A DNA stretch of 64,000 nucleotides, taken from assembly GCF_001298105.1 (NCBI RefSeq), contig NZ_LGJH01000138.1, positions 17,775 to 81,774 of the forward strand, written 5' to 3'. Position 1 is the stretch's first letter; every line of letters begins with the position of its first letter. This DNA is from Novosphingobium sp. ST904. GTDB lineage: Bacteria > Pseudomonadota > Alphaproteobacteria > Sphingomonadales > Sphingomonadaceae. The notes under the pieces were generated by a model, which saw nothing but the letters and a program-made list of their open reading frames with translations, made no database searches and was not told the origin of the DNA. The position numbers were made by a program, and so were the translations under genes. This document shows positions 47,732 to 57,884 of the stretch, piece after piece.

Positions 47732-50670
47732 TCAGAAGTTGGCGCGGATACCCACCAGGACCTGACGGCCCGGATAGTAGACCGAATAGGCCGCGTTCGT
47801 GTATTCGAAGGTCGTGCGGATCGGCTCGTTGGTGATGTTCAGCACGTCGAGCGTCAGGCGCATGGCATCGTTCAGGAAGGGCAGCTGATAGCCGGCCGAA
47901 AGGTCGAGCTGGCCGCGCGCATCCGAACGCAGCGCCGCGCCCTGGATGTTGTTCTGCGGGCCGTTCACGGCGATCGACTTGTCGTTCCAGACGTAGTTCA
48001 GGCTGACCGACAGGCCGTGGTTCTCGTAGAAGCCCTGGAGGTTGTACGAATACTTCGAAACGCCGGTGGCGACGAGGCCCGAGGAGGAGGACTGGTCGAG
48101 GTAGGTGCCGTTGGCCGAGAAGCCCAGGCCCTGGAACAGGAAATCCAGCGGCTGCACCCAGGTCGCCTCGATGCCCTTGATCCGCAGGTCCGACAGGTTG
48201 ACCGGACGGTTCACGGTGATCGGCAGGTTGTTGATCGCCACGCCCGAGGCGGCGGCGCGGTTGCGCAGCGCATCCTGCTGGGTGGACAGCAGGCTGTCGA
48301 ACGGAATGTTGAGCGAACCGAAGGTGGCGCTCGTCACCTGCGTCTCGGTGAAGCCCTTGATGTTCTTCATGAAGGCCGAAAGACCGACATAACCGATGCC
48401 GCCGGTATAGATTTCACCGCCGAGATCGTAGTTGTCCGAGGTGTAGGGCGTCAGGTCCGGGTTGCCCGCGGTCGCCACCAGCGCCGAAGGGTCGGAGAAG
48501 GTGATGCCCGGCAGGATCTGGCCCGCGTCCGGACGGGTCATGGTGCGCGAGGCGGACGCGCGCAGCTTGACGTTGTCCATCAGGTCGTAGGTCAGGTTGA
48601 TCGAGGGCAGGAAGTTGTCGTAGTTCGACTTCGCCGTGATATCGACGATGGTGGTGCCGACCTGGCTCGGCCCGACGACGACCTGGCGGGTGTGGGCATA
48701 GCGCATGCCCGCATTGGCGTGCAGGTCGCGGCCGAACAGCTGGGTCACGCCGTTCAGCTCGAAGTAGGCGCCGAACACTTCCTCGTCCATGTCGCCGGTC
48801 GCGCCGCCGGTCACCGCGCCGCGTGCCTCGGGCGCGCTGTCGCGGTAGCTGGCATAGTTGGTGGCGGCCTTCAGGGCGTCGAAGTCCGGCACGACGAAGG
48901 CGTTGTAGCCTACGCTGCCGCTGGCGAGGTGGCCGAAGTTGCTGACCGGGAACTGCTTCAGGTACTGCGCGATCGACGAGGTGGGAACTGAGCCGGTGGC
49001 GCCGGTGCAGCCCGTGCCGCAGACCGAAAGCTGGTAGGCGCTGCTGTTGTCGTAAGCGCGGATCGAACGCTCGGCGCGGTCATAGGCGCCGCCGAACTTC
49101 ACGCTGAACTGATCGTCGCCGATCGTGGTGTCGAGGTGCGCGCCCTTGGTGTCGGTGCTGCGACGCACGAGCTGGATGTTCTGGCGATACCACTGCCAGC
49201 CGAGGTTCGGGTCGTTGAGATCGACATTGGTGGTGATGAGCGGGCGGTTCGAGGCGCCGGTGTTGTCATAGTAGACGTCCACGCCCGAATTCGGCGCGGT
49301 CTGGAAGGCGAAGGTCGGCTGTTCGCGGAAGAACGAGCTCTTCGACCAGTTGGCGCTCGCCTCCACCTTCACGGTGTCGGAAGGCTGCCAGGTCACGCTC
49401 GGGTTGATGTTCCAGAACTTGGTGGTCTGCTTGAACAGGCTGGCTTCGAGGAAGAACGACGAGTTCGCGAAAGTGCCGCTGGTGACGACGTTGTTTTCGT
49501 CCACCGTAAGGTCGATCGGGATCATGCCGCCGGTCGCCTGCGCGCCGGTGCCCGGGCCCGAGTTGCGGACCTGCCAGTTCATGTTGACCTTGGTGTAGTC
49601 ACGCTTGGACCTGGCCCAGATGCCGTCGAGCGCGAAGTGCAGCTCGTCGCTGGGGCGCCATTCGAGCGAGGCCAGCGCCGAGATGCGCGAGCGGTTGCCG
49701 GTGGTCAGGCTGTTGCGGCCAAGGCGCGGCAGCAGCGCGGTGCTGAGCTGGCTGGCGGTGAGGCCCGAAGTCTCGACGACATCGACCGGCTGGCCGGCGA
49801 CGAGGCCGTGACCGGCATTGGCCGGGACGACCGAGGCCCAGTTCCAGTTGTTGTTGCCGGCATCGGTGCAGCCCGTGCCGCAGGAAAGGTTGCCGTCGCC
49901 CCAGCCCACGGTCTCGAAACCGTCGACCCGGGTCTTGGTCTTCACGCCGGCCACGCCGACGAGGATGCCGAAGGTATCCGTGGTGTGGCTGGCGACGAGC
50001 GCGCCGCGCGGGCTGATCTTGCCGTTGCTGTCGGTGTACTGGCCCTGCGCCACGGCGGTGATGTGGGTGCCTTCCTTGTCGAAGGGACGGGCGTTGCGCA
50101 GGTTGACGGTGCCGGCGATGCCGCCTTCGAGGGTCGAGGGCGTCGGGCTCTTGGCAAGGTCGAGGCGGGTGAAGAGTTCCGAGGGGAAGAAGTCGAGGTC
50201 GACTTCACGGTTGGCGCTGCCGCCGTTGGTGCCGCCGTCCGACGCCACCTGGAGCTGCGAACCGTTCAGCAGGACGCGGGTGAAGCTCGGGCCGAGACCG
50301 CGAATGGCAACTGCGTGCCTTCGCCGTTGATATCGCGGTTGAGGCGCACGCCGGGCATGCGGTTCAGCGTTTCGGCAAGGTTGGTGGCGGGCAGCTTGCC
50401 GATGTCCTCGGCGAAGATGGAATCGCCGAAGGTCACGGCTTCCCGCTTGGCATTGGTGGCGCTGGCCAGCGAGGCGCGGATGCCGGTGACGATGATGTCC
50501 TCGGTCGTCGGCTCGTCCTGCGGTGCGGGCGCGGGGGCGGCCGGATCGGTTGCGGTGGTCGCCGCCGGGGCGGCGGCCGTGTCCTGCGCATAGGCGGACG
50601 GAACGACGAAGCCCTGGAGCGCAGCGGCACTCAGAAGAACGGCACGAACGGAAATCAGGTTGGATCGCAT
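47732..50670 (-). CDS. Carbohydrate TonB-dependent receptor (frame broken once)
   Basis: About 979 residues. The start at 50670 follows GGGAGGGG. Signal peptide, Ala/Pro/Asp/Thr-rich linker, TonB box region TEDIIVTGIRASLASATNA, and plug block DIGKLPATNLAETLNRMPGV. The frame breaks near 50309, where one lost G interrupts GTQVAIRGLGPSFTRVLLNG. The barrel then runs to the terminal strand RQVLVGIRANF. This type is the sphingomonad/Caulobacter receptor class linked to plant oligosaccharides. Two LacI-type operators stand in its promoter, so the ligand is probably a (glucurono)xylo-oligosaccharide. Confidence 0.87.
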
Positions 50671-50732
50671 TGGATATCCCCTCCCATGTAACAAGCGTCC
50701 GCCTCGTGGCGGATCGCGGGTTGCGCCACTGC

Positions 50733-50746
50733 TGGTAGCGCTATCA
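50733..50746. promoter_or_regulatory. LacI-type operator, proximal copy before the TonB receptor
   Basis: TGGTAGCGCTATCA, near-palindromic and identical in all 14 bases to the site at 60410-60423. It lies 63 bases before the receptor start. Confidence 0.7.
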
Positions 50747-50789
50747 TTGATACTTACATATGCCCGCGCCGGAGCGCGTCAACAGTTAT

Positions 50790-50801
50790 GTTAGCGGTAT
50801 C
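50790..50801. promoter_or_regulatory. LacI-type operator, distal copy before the TonB receptor
   Basis: GTTAGCGGTATC, one base different from the site at 44368. It lies 57 bases from the proximal copy, just after the GH35 stop, so looping by a LacI dimer pair is possible. Confidence 0.5.
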
Positions 50802-50803
50802 TT

Positions 50804-52483
50804 TTATCTGTAGGTGTAGAGCTTTACGCGCTGAATCTGCCATTTTCCGGCTTCCAGGCGGATATGGCGGCCCTGATGCGTCTGGTCTCCGTTCAGCAGG
50901 CGAAGCGGCACCCACTTGCCCGAGGCGTCGAATTTGCCCTCGAACGCCGAATCGATTCCGGCAAGCGCGGCGGCATCGGCCCTGGGCTTGAACGTCACGG
51001 TAATGCCCTGACCGGCGATCAGGTACTCCTCCGGGCCGATCTGAACGATCATCCCGCCGGCGGCGGCGATCGCCGCGGTCGTGCCGGGCTGCGTGGCATC
51101 GGCGCCGGGGTTCGCCACCGGCTTCTGGATATCGGCATAGGCGATGGTGAAGCGATAGGAGCCGATATCGCGGGTTTCCGGCTCGTAGACCAGCGTCTCG
51201 TCATAGAGCTGGCGCGGCTTGAAACCGGCCATGCGGTCGGTGCCCTGCGCTTCGAGGATATAGGGCTGAAGCTGCTGGAGCACACCGTAGGCGTCCTTGA
51301 GCGGCCCCGGATTCTCGTCCACCGAATCGATCGAGAACGGGCCGAAGCCGATCGCGTCGAGCTGGCCGATGGCATAGAACGCGTTCGCCGGGGCCACCGG
51401 ATTGCTGGAATTGTGCGCCTCGGGAATGAACAGCACGTTGTCCGGCCGCTTGTAGCGGTTCACGATGTCCACGAAGTTCGGGAAATAGATGTCGGGCGCC
51501 AGGAAATCGAGGTGCGGGCCGCCGGCCTTCCAGACGTCGAGCAGGTGCGGCAGCGGGCCGCCGCTGGGATACTCGCCGGGGATGCGGCCCGGACGGTTGA
51601 GCGCGACATTGACGTACATCGGGATCGGATAGGCTGCCTTGCCCGCCTCCGCGAGGCGGTCGGCGAAGCGGGCGTAGTGCCATGCCGCGAAGACTTCCGC
51701 CGCACCGTCGCCGCCGCCGAACAGGTCGTCCCACGAACCGCTGGTGCGCGCGCCGCGATCGAGCCACATCTGGCGCATGCCCGGGACGAGCGTGTCCTTG
51801 TGCGCGACGAGATAGTTCACCAGCTCGGCCGGAACCGGCTCGCGGTAGGCGGCATTGGCGGCGGCGCTGTAGTCCCGCGCGACCGGCAGCATGCCGATCT
51901 CGTTCTCTACCTGCACCATGACGACGGTGTTGTCCTTCGCATCCACCGCCTTGAGATGCGCCATGAGCGCGGCATAGGCGCGTTCGTCCGCCTTGAGCGT
52001 CTCGGCGCCGAAGGTCGAGAGGATCTCCACCCCCTGCCCGTTGGGAAGTTCTGCGCGCGGGAAGCGCTGCTGGTCGCGCTTCACCCACGCCGGGACATAG
52101 GTGGACATGGAGTTCTTCCACGCGCCGAACCACAGGATCACCAGCTTGAGGTTGTTCGCCCGCGCCGCCTTGATCTGGAAATCGACCGAGGACCAGTCGA
52201 ACGTGCCTTCCACAGGTTCGATCAGTTCCCACGACACCGGCGTCAGCACGGTGTTGAGGTTCATGTCCTTCAGGCGCTTCCAGTGCGGTTCCATGTAGGC
52301 CGCGCTGGAAGAGGCGGAATTGCTGAGTTCGCCCGCGATCATCAGCATCGGCTTGCCATTGACGATAAGCTGCTGCGTATCGCCCTTCGCCTCCAGGCGC
52401 GGGGCATCGGCGAAAGCGGGCGCGGTGAGGCAAAGGCTCGCGGTGAGGGCCGAGACCGCCATGAAGGCAGTGCGCAAGGTCAT
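50804..52483 (-). CDS. GH35 family glycoside hydrolase with DUF5597-type C terminus
   Basis: A 559-residue secreted protein with a signal peptide to about residue 26. The TIM barrel has the acid/base Glu195 in VMVQVENEIGML and the nucleophile Glu355 in VLFIPEAHNSS, the GH35 pair. The C-terminal part, from about 400, is a beta domain of the DUF5597 type. GH35 members are mostly exo-beta-galactosidases. As last gene of a uronate operon its substrate may be a galactose or arabinose unit on glucuronoxylan. It overlaps the reductase gene by 4 bases. Confidence 0.85.
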   Translation of the reverse strand: MTLRTAFMAVSALTASLCLTAPAFADAPRLEAKGDTQQLIVNGKPMLMIAGELSNSASSSAAYMEPHWKRLKDMNLNTVLTPVSWELIEPVEGTFDWSSVDFQIKAARANNLKLVILWFGAWKNSMSTYVPAWVKRDQQRFPRAELPNGQGVEILSTFGAETLKADERAYAALMAHLKAVDAKDNTVVMVQVENEIGMLPVARDYSAAANAAYREPVPAELVNYLVAHKDTLVPGMRQMWLDRGARTSGSWDDLFGGGDGAAEVFAAWHYARFADRLAEAGKAAYPIPMYVNVALNRPGRIPGEYPSGGPLPHLLDVWKAGGPHLDFLAPDIYFPNFVDIVNRYKRPDNVLFIPEAHNSSNPVAPANAFYAIGQLDAIGFGPFSIDSVDENPGPLKDAYGVLQQLQPYILEAQGTDRMAGFKPRQLYDETLVYEPETRDIGSYRFTIAYADIQKPVANPGADATQPGTTAAIAAAGGMIVQIGPEEYLIAGQGITVTFKPRADAAALAGIDSAFEGKFDASGKWVPLRLLNGDQTHQGRHIRLEAGKWQIQRVKLYTYR

Positions 52484-53940
52484 GCGTTCTCTCCGAGGAA
52501 TGCGGTAAGCACGGCGCGGGCGCCGGATGTTTCGAGATGGCCCAGATGCGCGGCCACGGCGTCGAGCGCGGCCTCATCGGGGATGGGGCCGAGCACGGCA
52601 AGCGCGGCCGCCGCGCGCGCGCGCGGAGTGGCTGCATCGCGCAGGGCATCGGCAAGGGCCTGCGCGGCGGGATCGTCGATGGCGAAGCTTTCGCCCGCGT
52701 CGGTTGTGCCTGCCTGCCAGCGCACCCAGGCCGCAATGGCCAGCGCGATGGCGGCGAAGGAACCGCCCCGTTCCCCCACCGCGCCCAGCGGCGCGAGCAG
52801 GCGTTGCGGCAGCTTCTGCGAACCGTCCATGCCGATCTGCCGGGTGCGGTGCTGGAGCGCGCTGTTGGCAAAGCGCGCCATCAGTTCCTTGCGGTAGGCG
52901 ATCACATCGAGCCCGGCCGGCGGATCGAGCGTGGGCGTGACTTCGTCCCACAGCCGCTCCACGAAGAGCAGGCCCGCCGCGCTGCCGACGAATTCATGCA
53001 CGAACCGGTCACCGGCAAGCCCGCCGAGATAGGCGATGGCCGAATGCGCGCCGTTGAGCAGGCGCAGCTTGGCTTCCTCCCACGAGGCGACGGCATCGGT
53101 AAGCTGCACGCCGAGCGCGGCGAAGTCCGGCCGCTCGCCCGCGAAGCTGTCCTCGATCACCCATTGCAGGAAGGGTTCAGCCTTGACCATGGCGCGGTCT
53201 TCCACCCCGATCAGCGCGGCGAGACCGGCAATGTCCTCGTCCGTGGTGGCAGGCACGATGCGGTCCACCATGGTGGCGGGGAAGCTGCAGCTTTCCGAAA
53301 TCCACGCGGCGAGCGCCGGATCGTGCGCCTCTGCCATGGCAAGCACGGCGCCTTGCAGCAGCGCGCCGTTGTGGGGCAGGTTGTCGCAAGAGAGGATCGA
53401 GAGCGGGGCCAGCCCCTGCGCGCGCCGCCGCGCCAGCGCCGCGACAAGGAAGCCCGCCGCCGTGCGCGGACGCTCCAGCCCGGCGAGATCGGCGGCAACA
53501 TCCGCGTCTTCGGCCATGAGCTTGCCGGTCTTGCGGTTGAGGCAATAGCCCTTCTCGGTCACCGTCAGGGTGACGAGATGCGTATCGGGCGAAGCCAGCG
53601 CGGCCACCACCGCCTCCGGGTCTTCCGGCGCGACCAGCACGCGCTGCACCGCGCCCATGATCTGCGGGGTCTGCACCTCTCCCTCGCGCACGAGCAGGGT
53701 GTAGAGCCCGTCCTGCGGCGCCATCTGCTCCCGCACCGAGGCCGAGCGCAGCGACACGCCGATCACGCCCCAGCGCAGATCGCCCGAGGCGAGCGCCGCC
53801 TCGAACACGGCGGCCTGATGCGCGCGGTGGAAGGCACCGATGCCGAGGTGGACGACCCCCGCCGAAACCGCCGCGCGGTCATAGGCTGGGCGCGCGACGG
53901 AGGCCGGAACCTGGCCGAGCGTTTCAGCGCACAGCCTCAC
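52480..53940 (-). CDS. uxuB: D-fructuronate reductase / mannitol dehydrogenase family (UxuB)
   Basis: A 486-residue NAD-dependent polyol/uronate dehydrogenase. The NAD loop is VVHLGIGAFHRAHQAAVFE, then LTVTEKGYC, ILSCDNLPHNG and KLRLLNGAHSAIAYLGGLAG. The Lys of the catalytic site is in the last block. Flanked by uronate isomerase and within the mannonate operon, the reaction is fructuronate to D-mannonate. Tagaturonate reductase is less likely because no altronate dehydratase is present while ManD is. Confidence 0.9.
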   Translation of the reverse strand: MRLCAETLGQVPASVARPAYDRAAVSAGVVHLGIGAFHRAHQAAVFEAALASGDLRWGVIGVSLRSASVREQMAPQDGLYTLLVREGEVQTPQIMGAVQRVLVAPEDPEAVVAALASPDTHLVTLTVTEKGYCLNRKTGKLMAEDADVAADLAGLERPRTAAGFLVAALARRRAQGLAPLSILSCDNLPHNGALLQGAVLAMAEAHDPALAAWISESCSFPATMVDRIVPATTDEDIAGLAALIGVEDRAMVKAEPFLQWVIEDSFAGERPDFAALGVQLTDAVASWEEAKLRLLNGAHSAIAYLGGLAGDRFVHEFVGSAAGLLFVERLWDEVTPTLDPPAGLDVIAYRKELMARFANSALQHRTRQIGMDGSQKLPQRLLAPLGAVGERGGSFAAIALAIAAWVRWQAGTTDAGESFAIDDPAAQALADALRDAATPRARAAAALAVLGPIPDEAALDAVAAHLGHLETSGARAVLTAFLGENA

Positions 53941-55349
53941 AGCTTGTACGCCGCCTTGACGAGATCGTAGGCGAGCGCGCGCGCCACTTCGTGGGCCTCG
54001 TCCTCGGGCAGGCGATGTTCGGCGACCAGCTGCGCCAGCCAGGCACAGTCCATCCGCCGGGCCACGTCGTGCCGGGCCGGGATCGAGAGGAAGGCGCGGG
54101 TATCGTCATTGAAGCCGACGGTGTTGTAGAAGCCGCCGGTTTCGGTCGCACGTTCGCGGAAACGGCGCATGCCTTCGGGGGAATCGTGGAACCACCACGG
54201 CGGGCCAAGCCGCAGCGAGGGATAGTGCCCGGCCAGCGGCGCCAGTTCGCGCGAATAGACGTCCTCATCGAGCGTGAAGAGGATCAGGGTCAGGCGCGGA
54301 TCGTTGCCATAACGGTCGAGCAGGGGCTTGAGCGCCTCCACGAATTCGCCCGGCATGGGAATGTCGCCACCCTTGTCCCGCCCGAAACGGTCGAGCACGG
54401 CCTTGTTGTGGCTGCGATGGACGGCGGGGTGAAGCTGCATGACCATGCCGTCCTCCACGCTCATCCCCGCCATTTCGGTGAGGATCTGGGCGCGGAACAG
54501 TTCGGCATCCTGCTTGCTCGCCCCTGCCAGCACGCGCTGGTAGAGCGCCTCGCAGTCTTCGGGCGAAAGGTCGGCGGTCAGGGCGCTGGGGTGGCCGTGA
54601 TCGGTCGAGGTGGCCCCCGCCTCGCGGAAGCGGGCGCGGTGGAAGCGGTGCGCGGCAAGATAGCCCGCGTAAGTCGAGACGTCCTCACCCGCCATCTCGC
54701 CGAACTTCGCGACCTTTTCGGCGAAGCCCGGCGTTTCGGGATCGACCACCGGATCGGGACGATAGGCGGTGACGACGCGGCCGTTCCAGCCGCTTTCCCG
54801 GATCGCGCGGTGATGGGCCAGCGGGTCCAGCGGACCTTCGGTGGTGGCGATCAGTTCGATGTTGAACTTTTCGAACAGCGCGCGGGGGCGAAACGCCTCG
54901 GTCTTCAGCGCGGCGTCGATCACTTCGTAATAGTGCTCCGCCGTCGTCTCATCCAGCAGCACGTCCAGCCCGAAGACTTCGGCAAAGACCCAGTCCAGCC
55001 ACATGCGCGAAGGCGTGCCCCGGAACAGGTGGTAGTGCTTCGCGAAGATGCTCCAGATCTTGCGCGGGTCCTGCTCCACCGGGCTGCCGTCTACACTGGG
55101 CACGCCCAGCGATTCCAGCGCGACGCCCTGCGAATAGAGCATGCGGAACACATAGTGGTCCGGCACGATCAGCAGCGAGGCCGGGTCCGTGAACGGCTCG
55201 TCATAAGCGAACCATGCCGGATCGGTATGTCCGTGCGGGCTGACGATCGGCAGGTCCTTCACGCCCTCGTAAAGCGCGCGCGCGATGGCGCGGGTGCCGG
55301 GGTCGGCCGGGAACAGGCGGTCGGGATGGAGAACGAGAGGACGCGTCAT
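53937..55349 (-). CDS. uxaC: Uronate isomerase (glucuronate isomerase)
   Basis: A 470-residue amidohydrolase-fold enzyme. KDLPIVSPHGHTDPAWFAYD contains the metal His-x-His, and NIELIATTEGPLDPL, MQLHPAVHRSHN and FNDDTRAFLSIPARHD are UxaC blocks. It converts D-glucuronate to D-fructuronate (and galacturonate to tagaturonate) in the cytoplasm. It overlaps both neighbours by 4 bases (ATGA). Confidence 0.95.
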   Translation of the reverse strand: MTRPLVLHPDRLFPADPGTRAIARALYEGVKDLPIVSPHGHTDPAWFAYDEPFTDPASLLIVPDHYVFRMLYSQGVALESLGVPSVDGSPVEQDPRKIWSIFAKHYHLFRGTPSRMWLDWVFAEVFGLDVLLDETTAEHYYEVIDAALKTEAFRPRALFEKFNIELIATTEGPLDPLAHHRAIRESGWNGRVVTAYRPDPVVDPETPGFAEKVAKFGEMAGEDVSTYAGYLAAHRFHRARFREAGATSTDHGHPSALTADLSPEDCEALYQRVLAGASKQDAELFRAQILTEMAGMSVEDGMVMQLHPAVHRSHNKAVLDRFGRDKGGDIPMPGEFVEALKPLLDRYGNDPRLTLILFTLDEDVYSRELAPLAGHYPSLRLGPPWWFHDSPEGMRRFRERATETGGFYNTVGFNDDTRAFLSIPARHDVARRMDCAWLAQLVAEHRLPEDEAHEVARALAYDLVKAAYKL

Positions 55350-56665
55350 GCTGTAGCTTTCTCGCCGTCGGGATCGGCGACCTGGTAGCGGGGAAGGATC
55401 AGGTGAATGACGGCAAGCGCCACGAGATAGGCGCAGGAGGCGACCACGAAGATCGGCTCGTAGCTGCCCACGCTTTCGAGGATGGCTCCGGCGAACTTGG
55501 CCATGAGCATGCCGCCCACCGCGCCCGAAAGGCCGCCGAGACCGACGACCGATCCGGTCATCCAGCGCGGCATCGTGTCACCCGGCAGAGCGTAGAGATT
55601 GGCCGAGAAGCCCTGATGGCCGGCGCAAGCAAGGCCCACCAGCGCCACCGCCGTCCACAGCCCCGGCGCGTTCGGGGCCATGGCGATCGGCACGGCGCAA
55701 AGCGCGGCGAAGAACATGGCGGTCTTGCGCGAGCGGTTGACGCTCCAGCCCCGGCCGATGAAGCGCGAGGAAGCCCAGCCGCCCAGCACCGAGCCGACGT
55801 CGGCCAGGATATAGACCGCGATCAGCGGCGGGCCGAAATCCAGCATCTTCACGCCGAACTGCTTGTTGAAGAAGTCCGGCAGCCAGAACAGGAAGGTCCA
55901 CCATACCGGGTCGATCAGGAAGCGGCCCAGCATATAGGCCCAGGTCTGGCGATAGCCGAACAGCGCGCGCCACTTGACCGGGCGGGGCTTTTCCACCGGA
56001 TCGGCCTCGATCCAGGCCAGTTCCTCAGCGCTGAGGTTCTTCTTGTCGCGCGGGCGGCGGTAGAAGCCCAGCCATGCCGCCAGCCACAGCACCGTGAGCA
56101 GGCCGGTGAGGATGAAGGCCCAGCGCCAGCCCAGCGTCAGCGCGATCACCGGCACCACCAGCGGCGTCAGGATCGCGCCGACGTTGGAGCCGGCGTTGAA
56201 GATGCCGATGGCGAAGGCGCGCTCGCGCTTGGGGAACCATTCGTTGGTGGCGGCGATGGCGGCGGGGAACGTCCCCGCCTCGCCGATGGCCAGCGGAATG
56301 CGGGCGATCAGCATGCCGCTGGTGGAAGTGAACAGCGCATGCGCCATGTGGCCCACGGTCCAGAGCGTCACCGCCAGCGCATAGCCAGCGCGGGCGCCGA
56401 GCCGGTCGATCAGGCGGCCGAACACGACATAGGCAATGCCGTAGCCCGCCTGGAACCAGATCGCGAGATCGGCATAGCCGCTCTCGCTCCAGCCGTAGCG
56501 CGCCTGCAGTTCCGGCTTGAGCGTGGGCAGGACCAGCCGGTCCACATAGCTCAGGACCACCGCCGCAAAGAGCAGCGCGCAGACGATCCAGCGGATCCGG
56601 CCCGAGGGTTTCCCCGGCCCGGTCGCGGTTTCCATGGATGGCGTCACGCCGTTCACCACGCTCAC
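55346..56665 (-). CDS. exuT: Hexuronate MFS transporter (ExuT-like)
   Basis: A 439-residue major-facilitator protein with 12 predicted membrane segments, starting at a GTG that overlaps the mannonate dehydratase stop (GTGA); an ATG ten codons later is an alternative. [25 protein letters not shown] and [22 protein letters not shown] (cores [15 protein letters not shown] and [14 protein letters not shown]) are typical of the ACS family. It brings glucuronate or a related hexuronate across the inner membrane. Confidence 0.88.
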   Translation of the reverse strand: MSVVNGVTPSMETATGPGKPSGRIRWIVCALLFAAVVLSYVDRLVLPTLKPELQARYGWSESGYADLAIWFQAGYGIAYVVFGRLIDRLGARAGYALAVTLWTVGHMAHALFTSTSGMLIARIPLAIGEAGTFPAAIAATNEWFPKRERAFAIGIFNAGSNVGAILTPLVVPVIALTLGWRWAFILTGLLTVLWLAAWLGFYRRPRDKKNLSAEELAWIEADPVEKPRPVKWRALFGYRQTWAYMLGRFLIDPVWWTFLFWLPDFFNKQFGVKMLDFGPPLIAVYILADVGSVLGGWASSRFIGRGWSVNRSRKTAMFFAALCAVPIAMAPNAPGLWTAVALVGLACAGHQGFSANLYALPGDTMPRWMTGSVVGLGGLSGAVGGMLMAKFAGAILESVGSYEPIFVVASCAYLVALAVIHLILPRYQVADPDGEKATA

Positions 56666-57873
56666 CAGTTGTACATCGTGCCGTCTTCGAGGCGGTTCAC
56701 CGGCAGGAAGGCGCGGCTGTATTCGTAGCCGGCGGCCAGTTCCTCATCGATGTCCACGCCCAGCCCCGGCGCTTCGCCCGGGTGCATCATGCCGTTCTCG
56801 AAGGTATAGGCATGGGGGAAGACCGCGTCCGTTTCCGGCGTGTGGCGCATGTATTCCTGCACGCCGAAGTTCGGCACCGAAAGGTCGAAGTGCAGGGCAG
56901 CGGCCATGCAGACCGGCGACAGGTCGGTGGCGCCGTGGCAGCCGGTGCGGATCTGGTAGAGATCGGCCAGCGCGGCGATGCGGCGCAGATGGGTAATGCC
57001 GCCTGCGTGAACCACGGTGGCGCGGATATAGTCGATCAGCTGGTTCTGGATCAGGTCCTTGCAGTCCCAGATCGAGTTGAAGATCTCGCCCACGGCCAGC
57101 GGCGCGGTGGTGTGCTGGCGGATCAGCTTGAACGCTTCCTGGTTTTCGGCAGGGGTCGCGTCTTCCAGCCAGAACGGGCGATAGGGCTCCAGGTCCTTGC
57201 CCAGACGGCCCGCCTCGATCGGGGTGAGGCGGTGGTGGATATCGTGCAGCAGGTGCACGTCCCAGCCCAGCGCCTCGCGCGCGGCCTTGAACAGTTCGGG
57301 CACGACGCGCAGGTACTTCGCGGTGTTCCAGACGTTTTCGGTCGGCAGGTCGGCGTCGGCGGGCTCGTAGAAGTACTTGTCCTTGGAGACGCCGTAGGTC
57401 GAGGCCATGCCGGGCACGCCGCACTGGAGGCGGATCGCCTTGTAGCCCTGCTTCTGGTAATCGAGCGCGACCTCGATGGTGTCCTCGATCGTCGTGCCGT
57501 TGGCGTGACCGTAGACCATCACGCCTTCGCGGCTCGCGCCGCCGAGCAGCTGGTAGACCGGAAGGCCCGCGATCTTGCCCTTGATATCCCACAGCGCCAT
57601 GTCGACGGCGGCGATGGCGGTCATCGTCACCGGGCCGCGGCGCCAGTAGGCACCCTTGTAAAGGTACTGCCAGACGTCCTCGATGCGGTGCGCGTCGCGG
57701 CCGATCAGGCAGGGGATCACATGGTCGGTCAGGTAGCTGGCGACCGACAGCTCCCGGCCGTTGAGCGTGGCGTCACCGACGCCGGTGGTGCCGTCGTCAC
57801 AGGTGATCTTGAGCGTGACGAAGTTGCGTCCCGGACAGGTGATGATGACTTTGGCATCGACGATCTTGGGCAT
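56662..57873 (-). CDS. manD: D-mannonate dehydratase (enolase superfamily, ManD)
   Basis: A 403-residue enolase-superfamily protein. Metal ligands are Asp211 (in [12 protein letters not shown]), Glu237 ([10 protein letters not shown]) and Glu263 (AVGEIFNS). The catalytic Tyr160 and Arg148 lie near [14 protein letters not shown], and His213 acts as acid. Each position is one greater than in the characterised Novosphingobium aromaticivorans enzyme as I recall it. It dehydrates mannonate to 2-keto-3-deoxygluconate. Starts 11 bases after GH3. KDG kinase and aldolase are not in the window. Confidence 0.95.
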   Translation of the reverse strand: MPKIVDAKVIITCPGRNFVTLKITCDDGTTGVGDATLNGRELSVASYLTDHVIPCLIGRDAHRIEDVWQYLYKGAYWRRGPVTMTAIAAVDMALWDIKGKIAGLPVYQLLGGASREGVMVYGHANGTTIEDTIEVALDYQKQGYKAIRLQCGVPGMASTYGVSKDKYFYEPADADLPTENVWNTAKYLRVVPELFKAAREALGWDVHLLHDIHHRLTPIEAGRLGKDLEPYRPFWLEDATPAENQEAFKLIRQHTTAPLAVGEIFNSIWDCKDLIQNQLIDYIRATVVHAGGITHLRRIAALADLYQIRTGCHGATDLSPVCMAAALHFDLSVPNFGVQEYMRHTPETDAVFPHAYTFENGMMHPGEAPGLGVDIDEELAAGYEYSRAFLPVNRLEDGTMYNW

Positions 57874-57884
57874 TGCGGGAATCC